Assembly: GCA_030068075.1 (NCBI GenBank)
Contig: CM057826.1
Span: 67,677,312 to 67,741,311 of the forward strand
Origin: Paguma larvata
Taxonomy: Eukaryota; Chordata; Mammalia; Carnivora; Viverridae
Reading direction: 5' to 3'
Length of the DNA stretch: 64,000 bases
Part shown: positions 1 to 11,109 of the stretch, piece after piece
How positions within the stretch are numbered: position 1 is the stretch's first letter
Layout: every line of letters starts with the position of its first letter
Position numbers and translations under genes: made by a program
Notes under the pieces: model-generated
Told to the model about the DNA's origin: nothing
What the model saw: the letters and a program-made list of their open reading frames with translations, nothing else
Database searches by the model: none

Positions 1-331
1 AATGGGTAACAGGTAAATATTGGATGAAGAGTGAATGAATGAGCAACGATATAGTTTTCAGTGTCTTACCCTTTTTCTAGCAAGAAAATGATAATAATCT
101 ACTTGATTTTGCATGACTGGTCGTATAATGACTTATTATAAAACATGTATAGGAACCGTGAAAAGATTTTCATATTAATCAATTTTTCCAGTAGTATTTC
201 CATTACCATAAAAATAGTAATACTGTACCCTCCTTTTATTACTTCTTTCCTAGTTAAATATAGTTAACTTCTGGAGTGTGGTTTCATGAGATTGACCTAA
301 TCCTCAGTAAGAATTTATATCTGTGTTATTC

Positions 332-533
332 GGGGCGCCTGGGTGGCTCAGTCGGTTGAGCATCTGACTTCGGCTCAGGTCATGATCTCACGGTTCGTGA
401 GTTCGAGCCCCGCATCAGGCTCTGTGCTGACGGCTCAGGGCCTGGAGCCTGCTTCAGATTCTGTGTCTCCTTCTCTCTCTGCCCCTCCGCTGCTCACACT
501 CTGTCTCTCTCAAAATTAAATAAACATTAAAAA
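332..533 (+). mobile_element. SINEC_Fc SINE
   Basis: Nearly full-length felid SINE starting ggggcgcctgggtggctcag, with an intact tRNA-like B box (gagttcgagcccc), a CT-rich body and tail aaattaaataaacatt. It is bounded by a 20-bp target duplication with one mismatch, aatttatatctgtgttattc, at 312-331 and 534-553. Confidence 0.95.
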
Positions 534-559
534 AATTTATATCTATGTTATTCTAAGTA

Positions 560-2310
560 TAGAAAATGCATTATAAATAATAGTGCTGAATGTTTTCCAT
601 AGTAAGGACCTTCTTGTGTGGGATTTAGAGGGAAACTTGCTTATGCTGTAAAGCCTTCTTATTGTTTTGTCATTGTCATCTGCTAAGCCTGTCAGGTAGA
701 ACAGGTTAATTACTTATTTATTTTTCAATTTTGGTTATCTTTCATTTCCTCATGTGTAATATTTTTCGTGATAGGTTTTGACTTCAATTTATATCCCTAC
801 AGATAATACGTTATAACTGGTAGTAATTACATTCACGAGTAACATTTTCTTTCATTTTACTTGTGTGTGTCTCAAGTCTTCACAGATGTTACAAAAGTAA
901 GTAAAGTGGTAATAACTATTTAAAATACTGTTCTCTTCACCCCTTGTCCTCAATTTAGGTCCAAATTTCAAAACCACTGCAGTTCAATCTTTATCCATTA
1001 GGTGTATTTTGTCCTAGACTTGTTGCTATTTGATGTGGGAATATATACATACAGTTGTACATTTTTCATTTTGTCTGCTTTACTCCACCATTTAACCAGC
1101 TATTACCATGAAATATTAAAATATTGCCTTTTTGACCTTCTAACTTTTGTAACTTGACAACTAAAAGTGTCCTTTCTGAAGCAAAAATATGTGTGAATGA
1201 AAACAGGCTATCTTAAAATAAGCATATGTATTTCAATAATTTTATCAACATGAGCCTATATACCTTAATCTTTTTCACTTAAGATGAGATCCTTTTATTT
1301 GTTTAACTCCATAACATCTTTCCACTAAAAGCAACATATGTCATGTTGAGAGAGCTGTGTGCCCCTTAGTTTGCCTCTGGACATCTCAAATGTTTCCAAA
1401 GAAAAAGAGTTAATGAGGAATGAGTTAAAAGTGTTATTAGTGGTTGGGATCAAGATGTGACTGAGGACTTCCGTGTCATACTTTCTGGGAGAGTTTCTGC
1501 AGATCATGACAGTGTAACTGTTTTTGACTTGCTGTTGGTCATACTTGATTTGTAGTAATAGTTCTCTCATTTATACAACGTATTGTGAGAGTTTGGGGTG
1601 TTAATAAGATTTTTGTAAACTCAAATTTTTTTTTCAGGTGAGCTGTCTAAAATTTTAGCTAGGTTAAAGTATAAGGAGATAAAGATGAAGACTGGTTTCA
1701 GACGAGTTGAATCTCAGTCAAAGTCTGTGTAGAGAAGTGTTGCAGGCATAAAGATTAAGAGCGAATAAAGCTCAGGACCTAGCATGCATTTGGGAGTCCT
1801 TCAGGCAGAGTCATGTACCCATCACTTGGAATAGATAAGGTCAGGGGAGCTGAGGAAACACCTCCAACATCATGTTAGGGATCTCACAATAATCAGGAAG
1901 ATAGGAAAAGAACCAATCTGATGCTGCCCGAAAGAAGACAGTTTCATCAATGAGTTTTGGCAAATCTGGACATTGTGAAAGAAGTGTTCAGATGAGATTG
2001 TGTTCTAGATTTTTGATTTGGGGAATTCTATCATAGGCAATTTTACTGGAGTTGTGCTCTAAAATGTAGGGGAGAGAAACTGAATTATAATGTATCAAGG
2101 AGTAAATGAAAGAAACAGAAAGGACAACAAGCGTAAATGATTTGGCCTGTAATCATGAAGGGCAGGGGAAATGTGTGATGATGATTTCACGGTGAAGTAG
2201 AATAATGGAAGTTCCTTTTAGAATTTGTGAAACACAGAGGCAGAGAGAGCCCAACTAAGGTTGGGACAGAAGAATGAGAGAAAAAATGGTCAGGTCTAGG
2301 ATGAGCAGGT
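560..2310. other. Intronic sequence, nothing recognised
   Basis: AT-rich and without clear exons. About 1680-2310 has the purine-rich texture of an old repeat, but I could not assign it. The 81-codon frame at 1325-1570 (minus) has no supporting signals. Confidence 0.5.
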
Positions 2311-2314
2311 AAGG

Positions 2315-3063
2315 TTGACCACCAATTTCAATGTTCGGGCATCTCTCTCGCACCAAGCAATGATCTGACACCAGCTGGGTGTCCTGCAGTTCAACTCAAT
2401 TCTGATACCATTTACCCAGAGGTAACATCAGACTCCATAGATGAGGGGCTCAGTCTCACAAGACCACCCCCTACTTCAGATGCCAGGTGCAAGCCCAGCT
2501 GTTACCTGTGCTTCTGACCAACTAGCTGTAACTTGAAGATTCCAACAACCCCCTCCTTGGGTTTGATTAATTTGCTAGAGCAGCTCACAAACTCAGAGAA
2601 ATGTTTTATTTACTAGATTATTGGTATATTATAAAAGGATATAACTCTGGATATATGAAAGCATATAAGAGCCAGATGGAGGAGATGCAGAGGGCAGGGT
2701 CTGGGTAAAGGGCAAGGAACTTCCATGCTATCCGTGAATGGGTGCCTTCTCCCAAATCTCCATGTGTTCACCAACCTGGAAGCTGTCCAAAACCCATACA
2801 TTTAGGTTTTTATGAAGGCTTCAATGAAGCCTCATAGGTATGATTGATTAAAGCATTGGGCATTGGGAATTGATTAAACTTCCAGCCTCTTTCCCCTTCC
2901 AGGGGTGCGGTGGGACAATGACAGGCAATTACAGCCCTCCAGTCACAGGGCTGGTTCTCCTGGCAGCCAGACCCTTCCTTGGACACAGAACCAAAAACCA
3001 TCTCATTAACGTAACAAAAGACACCTTTATCTCCCTCATCCCTTAGGATATTCCCCAAGGGTT
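2315..3063 (-). mobile_element. Old LTR-like repeat, family not assigned
   Basis: The minus strand reads like a familiar mammalian LTR: gatgagggagataaaggtgt near 3040, then cttcataaaaacc near 2810, tataatataccaataatcta near 2625, an AATAAA-type signal at 2604-2609, aagcacaggtaacagctggg near 2500, and a closing ggacacccagctggtgtcag near 2370. Two open frames of 82 and 62 codons on the minus strand belong to this repeat and are not genes. The ends are approximate and the subfamily is not claimed. Confidence 0.6.
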
Positions 3064-3613
3064 TTAGGAGCCCTGCGGTAGAAACAAGGAGGACTGTGAA
3101 ATATGTATTTATTATAAATCACAGTATCAGGAAGGGTCTGAAGAGATCAGGCTGGACATCATAAGCTGTTCCTCTGTGACATCAAAGCAAGTTTAGGAGA
3201 GGACAGAATGGCTCTCCCCACCCACCTACTCACAGGTGTTGTGGATGAGGAAGGTGACTTGGAATCAGATCAGTGTCAGTTTAGATCTAGCTTGAGACTG
3301 GACAGCTGAAGTCATCTCCACAGCTGGAAATGCCAGGAGTGATAATGCAATTTTCCATCTAATTTGAAGCCTGTGCATGAGATCTGTGACACAAATGGAG
3401 TTTTGTTTTTCCAGTGTTACCGAGTCCTGAAGCAGTCAATTCCTGTTGCAGATTGTTCTACATTGTCTTTCACCCGAAAACTTCATACCGATATACTTCA
3501 TTCGAGTATAGTAGGGTCATGAAATTCTTAGGGTCTACATTCCTACTTTCAAAACAGGATATTAAAATGCGTGTTGTGGCAACAAAGCCAAGTTACACTT
3601 TGGGAGTTTCAGG

Positions 3614-3659
3614 GAGACTGAATTTGTCCCAGCGGTGAGACTGAATTTGTCCCAGCGGT
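3614..3659 (+). repeat. Perfect 23-bp tandem duplication
   Basis: The unit beginning gagactgaatttgtcccagc and ending ggt occurs twice with no gap (3614-3636 and 3637-3659). The two copies are identical, which suggests a recent local duplication. Confidence 0.98.
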
Positions 3660-4206
3660 GCCACCGAAGATGCTAGTGCCATTTGTGTCTCAGTAGCACA
3701 TAATGTTTCACACGTTGATCTTTTGTTTTGTGGAATTTTATCTCAAGATGCTTTGGATTCTGATTAGCTCAGACAGCTCTTTCTCCATCAAGAAACTGTA
3801 TTTTGTTGGTTTAAAAAAGCAAAGTGTTATGGCAATGCCTTTTCTGCTTCATGTGCAAAATTAACGAATTTCTTTTCTTTCTTTCCTTTTTTTTAAGGAT
3901 TCACTTTTATTTACAGCAAAGTGTTTCCTTAAGCTCCTGCTCCAAATTAAAATTGCATTTCTCAGTGGTAGTTACGTGCCGTGGGGATTACGGGTTTGGG
4001 CCACTCTGTTTTACAAGGCCTTTAGGCTCTGCTCGCTCTGAACTATACAGCCCTAAATTACCTTAATCTCACTAGTCCAGGTAATAAGGATCAGAGTTAG
4101 TAAAAACTGTCCAAAGCAAACTATATATTTTTAATTAAGTGACATTAATTTGGATATCTTTATATCTATGTTTTCAAAAATGCTGAGATCCTTGCAATTG
4201 AGGTTT

Positions 4207-4234
4207 CGTTTACCCTAATGAGTTTACGCTAATG
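4207..4234 (+). repeat. 14-bp tandem near-duplication
   Basis: The unit gtttaccctaatga is followed directly by gtttacgctaatga, with one base difference. Confidence 0.9.
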
Positions 4235-5763
4235 AGTGCTGTTTTGATTTATGCAATAGAAACGACAGCAGGAAAGCAGATGCATCTTGTGAGATGGGTT
4301 CGGAGCATTTGTCGTGATGAAGTGGACCCTTGCGAGATAAACCCTGTCGGGGACTTGAAAACAGTGTCATTTTTCAGTTTTCATTTTATGGCAATTTCTT
4401 TCTTCATGCTATCATGAGAAGCTCTCTGTATTTGCTAGCGTGAAAGATAAGATTTTTCATAATAAGGAAGAACTGTTAAGAGTATCTTTAAAAGTTACCG
4501 TCTCTGAAACTAACAGGGGTTTTCAAAGATACTCACACTTTGTGGAGATGAATGTAATCCTGAAGAAAACCACTGTTAACCTGATCAGAGCATTATGATT
4601 AGATGTGTTGTTGAATCTTTTGCCAAATTTGGCTTTGCAGGACCTGACTGAGTACAAATGGAATGACATAGTGAATATATCAATTTATGCTGAGATTTTC
4701 CAACATTGGTAGATTCATATACAGATCTGTTATTTGGAGAAATACTTCTACTTAATCTGCTGTTTTAATGCATAATATTTCAATTTGAAATATATGCCAT
4801 ATGTCCAAAGAAACATCTTAGGACAGCAATAAAGGAAGAATTAAGCAACTAACATAGGTGGGTAATTCTCTTTTTAAGAATATACTACAGATTAGTTTTA
4901 TTATTTGACCACTGGAGTACTGTGGTCAAACAGCTTCAAAATAATTATAGCTAGTAATCTAGAATATAAAGTGAAAAAAAATCAGTTATCAGCACTGTAG
5001 AACTTGGTTTCAGGCATCTGCATGAGGAAGGTTTTGAAATTAGAAAGATACATGTCGTCAACTCTCATTTCTTCCTCCAGCTGGATGGGGAATGACACCC
5101 TTCAAACCACAAAAAAATAAGACTCCTTTCTTTACTGATGCTAACCAGTCCAGAGTGGGCCATGAGGGTGTAGGAAAAATAATCTTCCTTTCCTCCATGA
5201 TCATCAGCAGGAAGTTAAATTTACCTCTGTGATTCCCAACTTACAGGTTATAGAATCTAGCTTTTTAATGAGGATAATTTTCTTTGTGACTTTGTCCTGT
5301 GAGTCCTTATTTTCTGTGTATGCATACTGTTGGCATGATGCATATACGAAAGCACATTAGCAGAGATAACACAAAATTATTCTTTAAAACTGATTTTCCC
5401 TTTTTTTTTTCTTTATACACAGACATCACTCATATTCCTTATCTTCTTTGACTTAAAAAAGGTATGTCCTTAAGGTTTCTGTTTTCAGGATAAAATAAGC
5501 ATTCTTGATTAGCCAAACTATTCAATTAAGCTCTTAAATCCTTAATATCTCCCCTTTAAAATACAAAATCACTCATTAAATGTAGGTATAGCCTAACACA
5601 GGAAGGAAAAGCAAATGATGTCCTAGCTGCAGGAAACGTGATTCATTTGTACATTTTAGGGCATCTTCTCCATGGTGGTTTTTCATATTTCTCTTCACTT
5701 CGGCTCCCCAAGTAACAAAATGTCATATGAAAAGGATCAAAATACTCCTTGCTGTAGACTATG

Positions 5764-5794
5764 GTGCGTGTGTGTGTGTGCGCGTGTGTGCGTG
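5764..5794 (+). repeat. (GT)n microsatellite, interrupted by CG
   Basis: Alternating GT run interrupted by gcgc and gcg. Alternating purine-pyrimidine DNA of this kind is often polymorphic. Confidence 0.95.
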
Positions 5795-5946
5795 AAATAT
5801 CACACTCACTCCTTCAGGCATTTGTTTTTAGAAGAAATCTAATGATCTTATTTTCAGCGGAATCAGATGTTCTTTAAGAATTTTCTCACATCATTCCAAG
5901 GCCGCGAGGATTTCAGTCGCCCCATTAGTTAGCACCAATGTACAAG

Positions 5947-6003
5947 TTTTTTTTGGTGGGGGGGTGTTTTTCTTTTGTTTTTTTGTTTTGTTTTGTTTTT
6001 TGG
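5947..6003. repeat. T-rich low-complexity tract with G7 block
   Basis: T runs and a TTTTG-repeat region surround a ggtgggggggtg block. The 67-codon minus-strand frame across it is low-complexity translation, not a gene. Confidence 0.9.
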
Positions 6004-8215
6004 TTAAAACTGTGTCAGTGTTTCCACTGTAAATGCTATTTTCCAGGCATTCATTGCTTAGCATAGGCTGTAAATATTCATTTTGGCCTAACACTTGTCA
6101 GAACAAGTCTGTGAGCAATTAGGAGTATTTATATTTTATTGGTATAAAGAGAACTTTTTGTGTGTGTTCTTTGCTTTAACAAAAACATCACTGACTCAAA
6201 GTATTTCATGGTGCTTTCATGATAGTTGGCTTTAGATATTTTGGGAGAACAAGCATGTCAAAATATTTAACTGCAAATTGAATGTTATATGTGTATTTTA
6301 ATTGCTGTACATTTTAAAATGAGACATGTTAGATCACGGAGGCAGGAATCAGCAACTTTATGATATTTTCACATGTCGAACGAAACATAAAGAATTTAAG
6401 AAGTGATGTCAAAGTGTCTCTCTCCTTCAGTGCTCTAAGCTTTCTGAAAATATGAGGAAGTGGGAAATGTCAGCACATGAAGTAAAATAAGTGAAGTACT
6501 AGAGCAGCTGTCATCTGCCAATAAACGTCCAAGCATAATTACCAGTAAAGAAAACTGCAATTTGAGAAAACATGCTGATACATGATTGAAATCTCACCGC
6601 ATGATCTGTTAGACGATAGAGTGTATTTCAGAATACCGTGCTCACCCCTAACTTAGAACTGGCCATATTTTGATTTTTCTACAAACAGTGACAAGTATTC
6701 ACGATTGTGAACTAACTCTGTATCTCCTGCCCCAGTGTTGGTTCAGTTTCAGTTCCTGTGTTCAGGTGTCCTCAAGGTGGTGGGGAACCATGGACGAGCA
6801 GACCCCAGCTTGCGGAGCCTGTCACTTTTACAGCTTTCCCTCCGTCCCTCAAGAAATCAAACACAAAATTATACATAAAAATCTTGGATTCTAAATGTGC
6901 AGTAGTCTTAGTTGTAGTTAAAATATCACACAAAAAAATTTCGAGAACATATGGCCAGGCAAATACAATGCAAGGGCTGCTCCCAGGCCTTAGAAGGGCT
7001 CAAGGAACATAGAGGCCCTTAAGCTCGAAATTAACAGAAATTCTTTTTCTAGTGATTCTAATTATTGCTGTAAGTTTTCATTTTCTAGTCACATAAAATA
7101 GTATTTTTTCTCATTTTACCACTTACTTTAAGAGTGCTTTTGCATGCTTTAACTGAAATTTGAATATTACAGTCAACTCATTTATTCAATATTCAGTGAA
7201 TGGTCATTTATTGAACTTCCAATATTTATGAGATTTGGTACCTACTGAGAGAAATGCAATGATATATATACTCCTGGACAGAAGATTTTAAAAAGTACAC
7301 ATATAACACTGAAATCATCATATGAGGTAGGTACTATTTTCCATGACTCAGATCACCTAATTAGTGCATAAAACCCCCACATTCTCATGATAACAAGTTT
7401 TTCTGTTATGTAAATTATTAATTATATCTGCCACATTTCTTTTAGAATACCTCTTCAATGAGATACAGTCTAGTTAAGTCTTTTAGGAGTCTATTTAAAA
7501 CATAGTGTAGATTCAGAGTTATATGACATATGACCTTGCTTTATTGTAGATCTAAGAAGAAAATTACTAATTTATTTTTCAAAAGATAAACTAAGTAATT
7601 CCATTTGTAAAATTTATTTTTGCTCTAAACAGTAGTTTAGCTTTTACACTTACATGCTCAGTGCTTATTTTCAAGATCCGGTGCTTTATTTAATTTAAGA
7701 CGTAATTATCTCATTTACTTTCATATACAAATCAGAAAACCATACTCTAAAGGCATATATGTTGTGTTTTGAATAATTTAGAATAAAAGTGAGAAATTCT
7801 TAAATCCTACTTTAGGTAGTGGAATTCAGTGTAATTATAAAACAGGTTGATAGCCTCGTGAAAATATCCAGGTTTATAAAGCAGATAATAAAATGGAGAA
7901 AAATTGTAACTGTTTACCTTCCAAAAATGATACATCATGAAAAGAACACTTTAATGTTTTGACACTGTCTTCAAATTTTAGATACAAATTATATACTCGA
8001 AACCTATTTTATATCCTGCTTTATTCAGGAAAATTCATATATAGTTAATTTAAAAGATTGTGTTATAGTTCCCAAGAATTATACAGGTTGTTTGAAGTTA
8101 CTTTAAAATGGAAATTATAATTATTATGATCAGTGCTTTTATTTTAAGCATGTGATAAGGCAGTGGGGTCTTGTACAAGTAGACATGAGGCCAGGCCAAG
8201 TATATATGCCGAACT

Positions 8216-8401
8216 TTTTTTTTGGGGGGAGAGAGAGAGACAGTAGGGGAAAGGGCAGAGAATGGGGGAAGAGAGAATCTCAAGCACGTTCCACACCTGA
8301 TGTGGAGCCTGTTGTGGGGCTCAATCTCATGACGATGAGATCATGAGCTGACCCAAAATCAAGAGTTGGTTGCACAACAAACTGAGCCACCCAGGTGCCC
8401 C
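8216..8401 (-). mobile_element. Diverged tRNA-derived carnivore SINE
   Basis: The minus strand starts ggggcacctgggtggctcag at 8401 and ends in a poly(T)-marked tail on the + strand. The middle (tgatgtggagcctg read on +) differs from SINEC_Fc and fits an older CAN-SINE subfamily. Target duplications tatatgccgaactt (8203-8216) and tatatgccaaactt (8402-8415) differ by one base. Confidence 0.9.
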
Positions 8402-9214
8402 TATATGCCAAACTTCTTAAGTAAAAAAAGATTTGAAAGAGAATCTATACATTTAACTTACTTGTTACATAAATTAACATTAATGCTTATTATATCTTGG
8501 AGATTTAAAATGTTTCTTTCATTGGCCAACATAGTGACAAACAGTAGTAGTTAGCAGACTCTGAGTGACTTCTAAGATTTCATAACCTTCCATATAATCA
8601 ATGTCATGATATCTCTCTTGTCACCCAGGAAAAGTATTTTGAGTTTCAGAGCCTAGGTCCGCCCAGTTTCTCTTTATTCCTTTCCCTTCTTGGCCTTTGG
8701 AAGACGTTCTCATCAACAAGGGTGTAAGTGAAAATCTCTGCCAGGAACCTGACTTTCAGTGGTCCCCTCTCCCCTTATGAAGCCATTCCTTCCCCAGCTA
8801 CTGTCCATTTTTCCTTTGGTAGCCCCTCCTTTCTCATATGAGATGTATTGGTAACTGTAGGATTTCCAGTTCAAGTCCTGGTGGTTTTATTTTACTTTTC
8901 TCATTTTTTTTCTTTTCCTTGTTCTTTTTTTCTCATCATCTTTTTTGAGAGGAATTTTGCCCTGCAATTTGAAGACTACTGGAAAAAAAGGACTCTTAAA
9001 ACCCATAGTTAAAATAGTTTTCTTCAGGTTCAAGCCAAGTAGTTGTCTTGTTTTCCTATCTAGGGATTTGTAATCAAACATACACCTTGAATTATTAGTT
9101 TTGAGAGTAAGAGGGTAACTAAAAGCAGAATTTATTAATTTTGAATTGTCTTCCTTCTCTAAAAATTCATAATAAATTATTCTATAGTCACAACATGGAA
9201 AGGGTCAATTGCTA

Positions 9215-9470
9215 TGTTGTGTTTTCGAATTTCGAGTTTTTACCGTTATAAAATATGAGGAAGTACTTGGCAACACTTTCCAAATTAAAAATGTACCTAC
9301 CTTTTGACCTGGAATTCTACTTTGAGGTTTTTATCTAACAGATAAACAGCAATGTGTGTAAAATGATATTTAAGGATATTTACTGTATGTGTTATTTGTA
9401 TGTACAATGTGCATGTTAAAACTAAAAAGCTGTATATGAGAAGTTTAAAAGTAAAATGCATCTTTCTTTT
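9215..9470 (+). mobile_element. Probable L1M fragment
   Basis: The stretch with ccttttgacctggaattcta and tttatctaacagataaacag resembles the 3' part of ORF2 in old L1s. It lies just before a SINE. Assignment is by general resemblance only. Confidence 0.4.
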
Positions 9471-9492
9471 AAGCATTAAGAATCTTATTAGG

Positions 9493-9657
9493 GGGCGCCT
9501 GGGTGGCTCAGTCGGTTAAGCATCCGACTTCAGCTCAGGTCATGATCTCAGAGTTTGTGAGTTCGAGCCCCGCGTTGGGCTCTGTGCTGACAGCTCAGAG
9601 CCTGGAGCCTGCTTCCGATTCTGTGTCTCCCCCTCTCTCTGCCCTCCCCCACTCATG

Positions 9658-9694
<37 letters not shown>

Positions 9695-9733
9695 AAATAA
9701 ATAAATATAAAATTAAAAAAAAAAGAAAAAAAA
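9493..9733 (+). mobile_element. SINEC_Fc SINE with long (TC)n body
   Basis: Well-preserved copy with the gggcgcctgggtggctcag head, an intact B box, a pure CT run at 9661-9694 and an A-rich tail. It is flanked by a perfect 15-bp target duplication, aagaatcttattagg, at 9478-9492 and 9734-9748. Confidence 0.95.
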
Positions 9734-10184
9734 AAGAATCTTATTAGGATTAAAAGAATGATCTCAGATAGTCTAGGCCTCTTAAAAGCTGAAATTATTT
9801 TCTTGTCAAAGATACCTAGAGAGGTGTGTAGTCCAACTATGTAAGTAATTTATAAGCATGTCTTTTTCTTCAGGTTGAAAAAAAAAAACAAAAGATCACT
9901 GGGAAATTGCCATCAAACTTTCTGGTTCCACTAATATTGGAGGTTGATTTAGATATTTCTCCTACAGAACTTGTCTTGATAAGTCCATACCTCTCAGGGG
10001 ATAAAGTCCAAGAATTTAACTGTCAAAGACAGAAAAATATTAAGTAAAGAAAAGCCCAAGACACCTGAATACCAGTAGAAGGAGAACTAAATTTACATAA
10101 GACATGGTTTAGGGGGCAAAAGCACAATCAGGGTAGCCATTAAAAAAAAAAACCATAAACAAACACAAAACAAAACAAAACAAA

Positions 10185-10610
10185 AAACAGAAGGAAGTTG
10201 GTAAAATATCCAAAGAAAAGTTCTCCCAATGATCCTGTGACTCAGCTATTAAAAAAGAAAAGAAAAAAAAGTGAAATGCAGAAACAGCATGTATGCACTG
10301 CTATTTATGGGAGACAAACTATATATATACATATACATACGAATATGTATATATATAACTTACCCATGTATATATACACGTACACACATATGGCGTATAT
10401 TTGTAAATGCATAGGTTTCTGTGGAAGGCTATTCATGAAACTGCTAAAGGGTAGATAGCTAGCCTGCAAGGAGAGAAACGGGGCATTTAGGGATAAAAGA
10501 GTGGGGGAGGCCGACTTCGTTTTCACTGTCTTACAGCTGTATCATTTAAATGTAATCTCTGTAAAAATATATGTCTAAAAATAGATAGAATGTTTAAAAT
10601 TAAAAGCAAA
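10185..10610 (+). mobile_element. Probable L1M 3' end with AT-rich repeat
   Basis: The motifs ggtttctgtggaaggctatt and gaaactgctaaagggtag, followed by ttttcactgtcttacagctg, are typical of old L1 3' UTRs. An AT dinucleotide-rich inverted repeat (10321-10356) sits inside. Frames on both strands here are not genes. Confidence 0.55.
10321..10356. repeat. 14-bp perfect inverted repeat (AT-rich hairpin)
   Basis: The arm atatatatacatat (10321-10334) is the exact reverse complement of atatgtatatatat (10343-10356), with an 8-nt spacer. It can form a cruciform or hairpin. Confidence 0.9.
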
Positions 10611-10919
10611 AAGAAGCAGGCCAGGTGAGAACCTTTGATAGAAGAAAGTTACAGGAAGGAAGACTGCCCCAAACTGGTTAAGCCCAGGAACCCTGAAATA
10701 AGAACACCGAGCCCTTTAGGTCTAACTGTCCATCTCGGAAATTCTGACCTGTGAGGTTCTGTGTGGGTGAGAATGCACTCATCTGACCAGGCCAGGGACC
10801 CCGCTTGCGTTTCAGAAAGGTGTCATTCTAAATTGATAAGGTAGCATTATAGGAATTCAGTTTTCACGAGTGTATCCCAGACAGGCTTCTCAGTTTCCCT
10901 GTAAGCACAGAATCATTCC

Positions 10920-11075
10920 CGGAGTACTTGAGGGCTAGGTCCCGACTTCGCTGACCCAGATGAAGCGTTGTCCTCGAGAGGCCTGCCACGCCTCCGCCGG
11001 GCACCCACCGTAGATGCCACGTCTGCTCTGTGACTATCGGAGGGCTGGTTACACATGTCGCTCGCCACCCATCAG
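10920..11075. other. CpG-richer block in an AT-rich intron
   Basis: From about 10920 to 11075 there are many CpG dinucleotides (cccgacttcgctg, aagcgttgtcctcgag, cacgcctccgccgggc, atgtcgctcgcc), while neighbouring intron has almost none. No repeat family or open frame explains it. It is far below the size of a classical CpG island. Confidence 0.5.
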
Positions 11076-11109
11076 GGTCTCCCTTGCCCTGGAGTTTAGT
11101 TTCATTTCT

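Larger units (their letters stand above)
3670..8200. other. Intronic sequence with only simple repeats
   Basis: Apart from the duplications and microsatellites listed, and a possible ancient fragment at about 7170-7390, I see no genes or recognisable elements. The short frames at 3824-4066, 4232-4417 and 6670-7012 look like chance. Confidence 0.5.

Noticed and set aside
2613..3058. Two minus-strand frames of 62 and 82 codons
   Set aside because: They lie inside an old LTR-like repeat and have no homology that I recognise to a host protein.
8098..8554. Short frames on both strands around 8.1-8.5 kb
   Set aside because: They read through a SINE and its flanks.
9503..9700. 65-codon frame rich in Ser and Leu
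   Set aside because: It is the translation of a SINEC_Fc element and its CT repeat. The same peptide motif recurs at 40531, 59623 and 61697.
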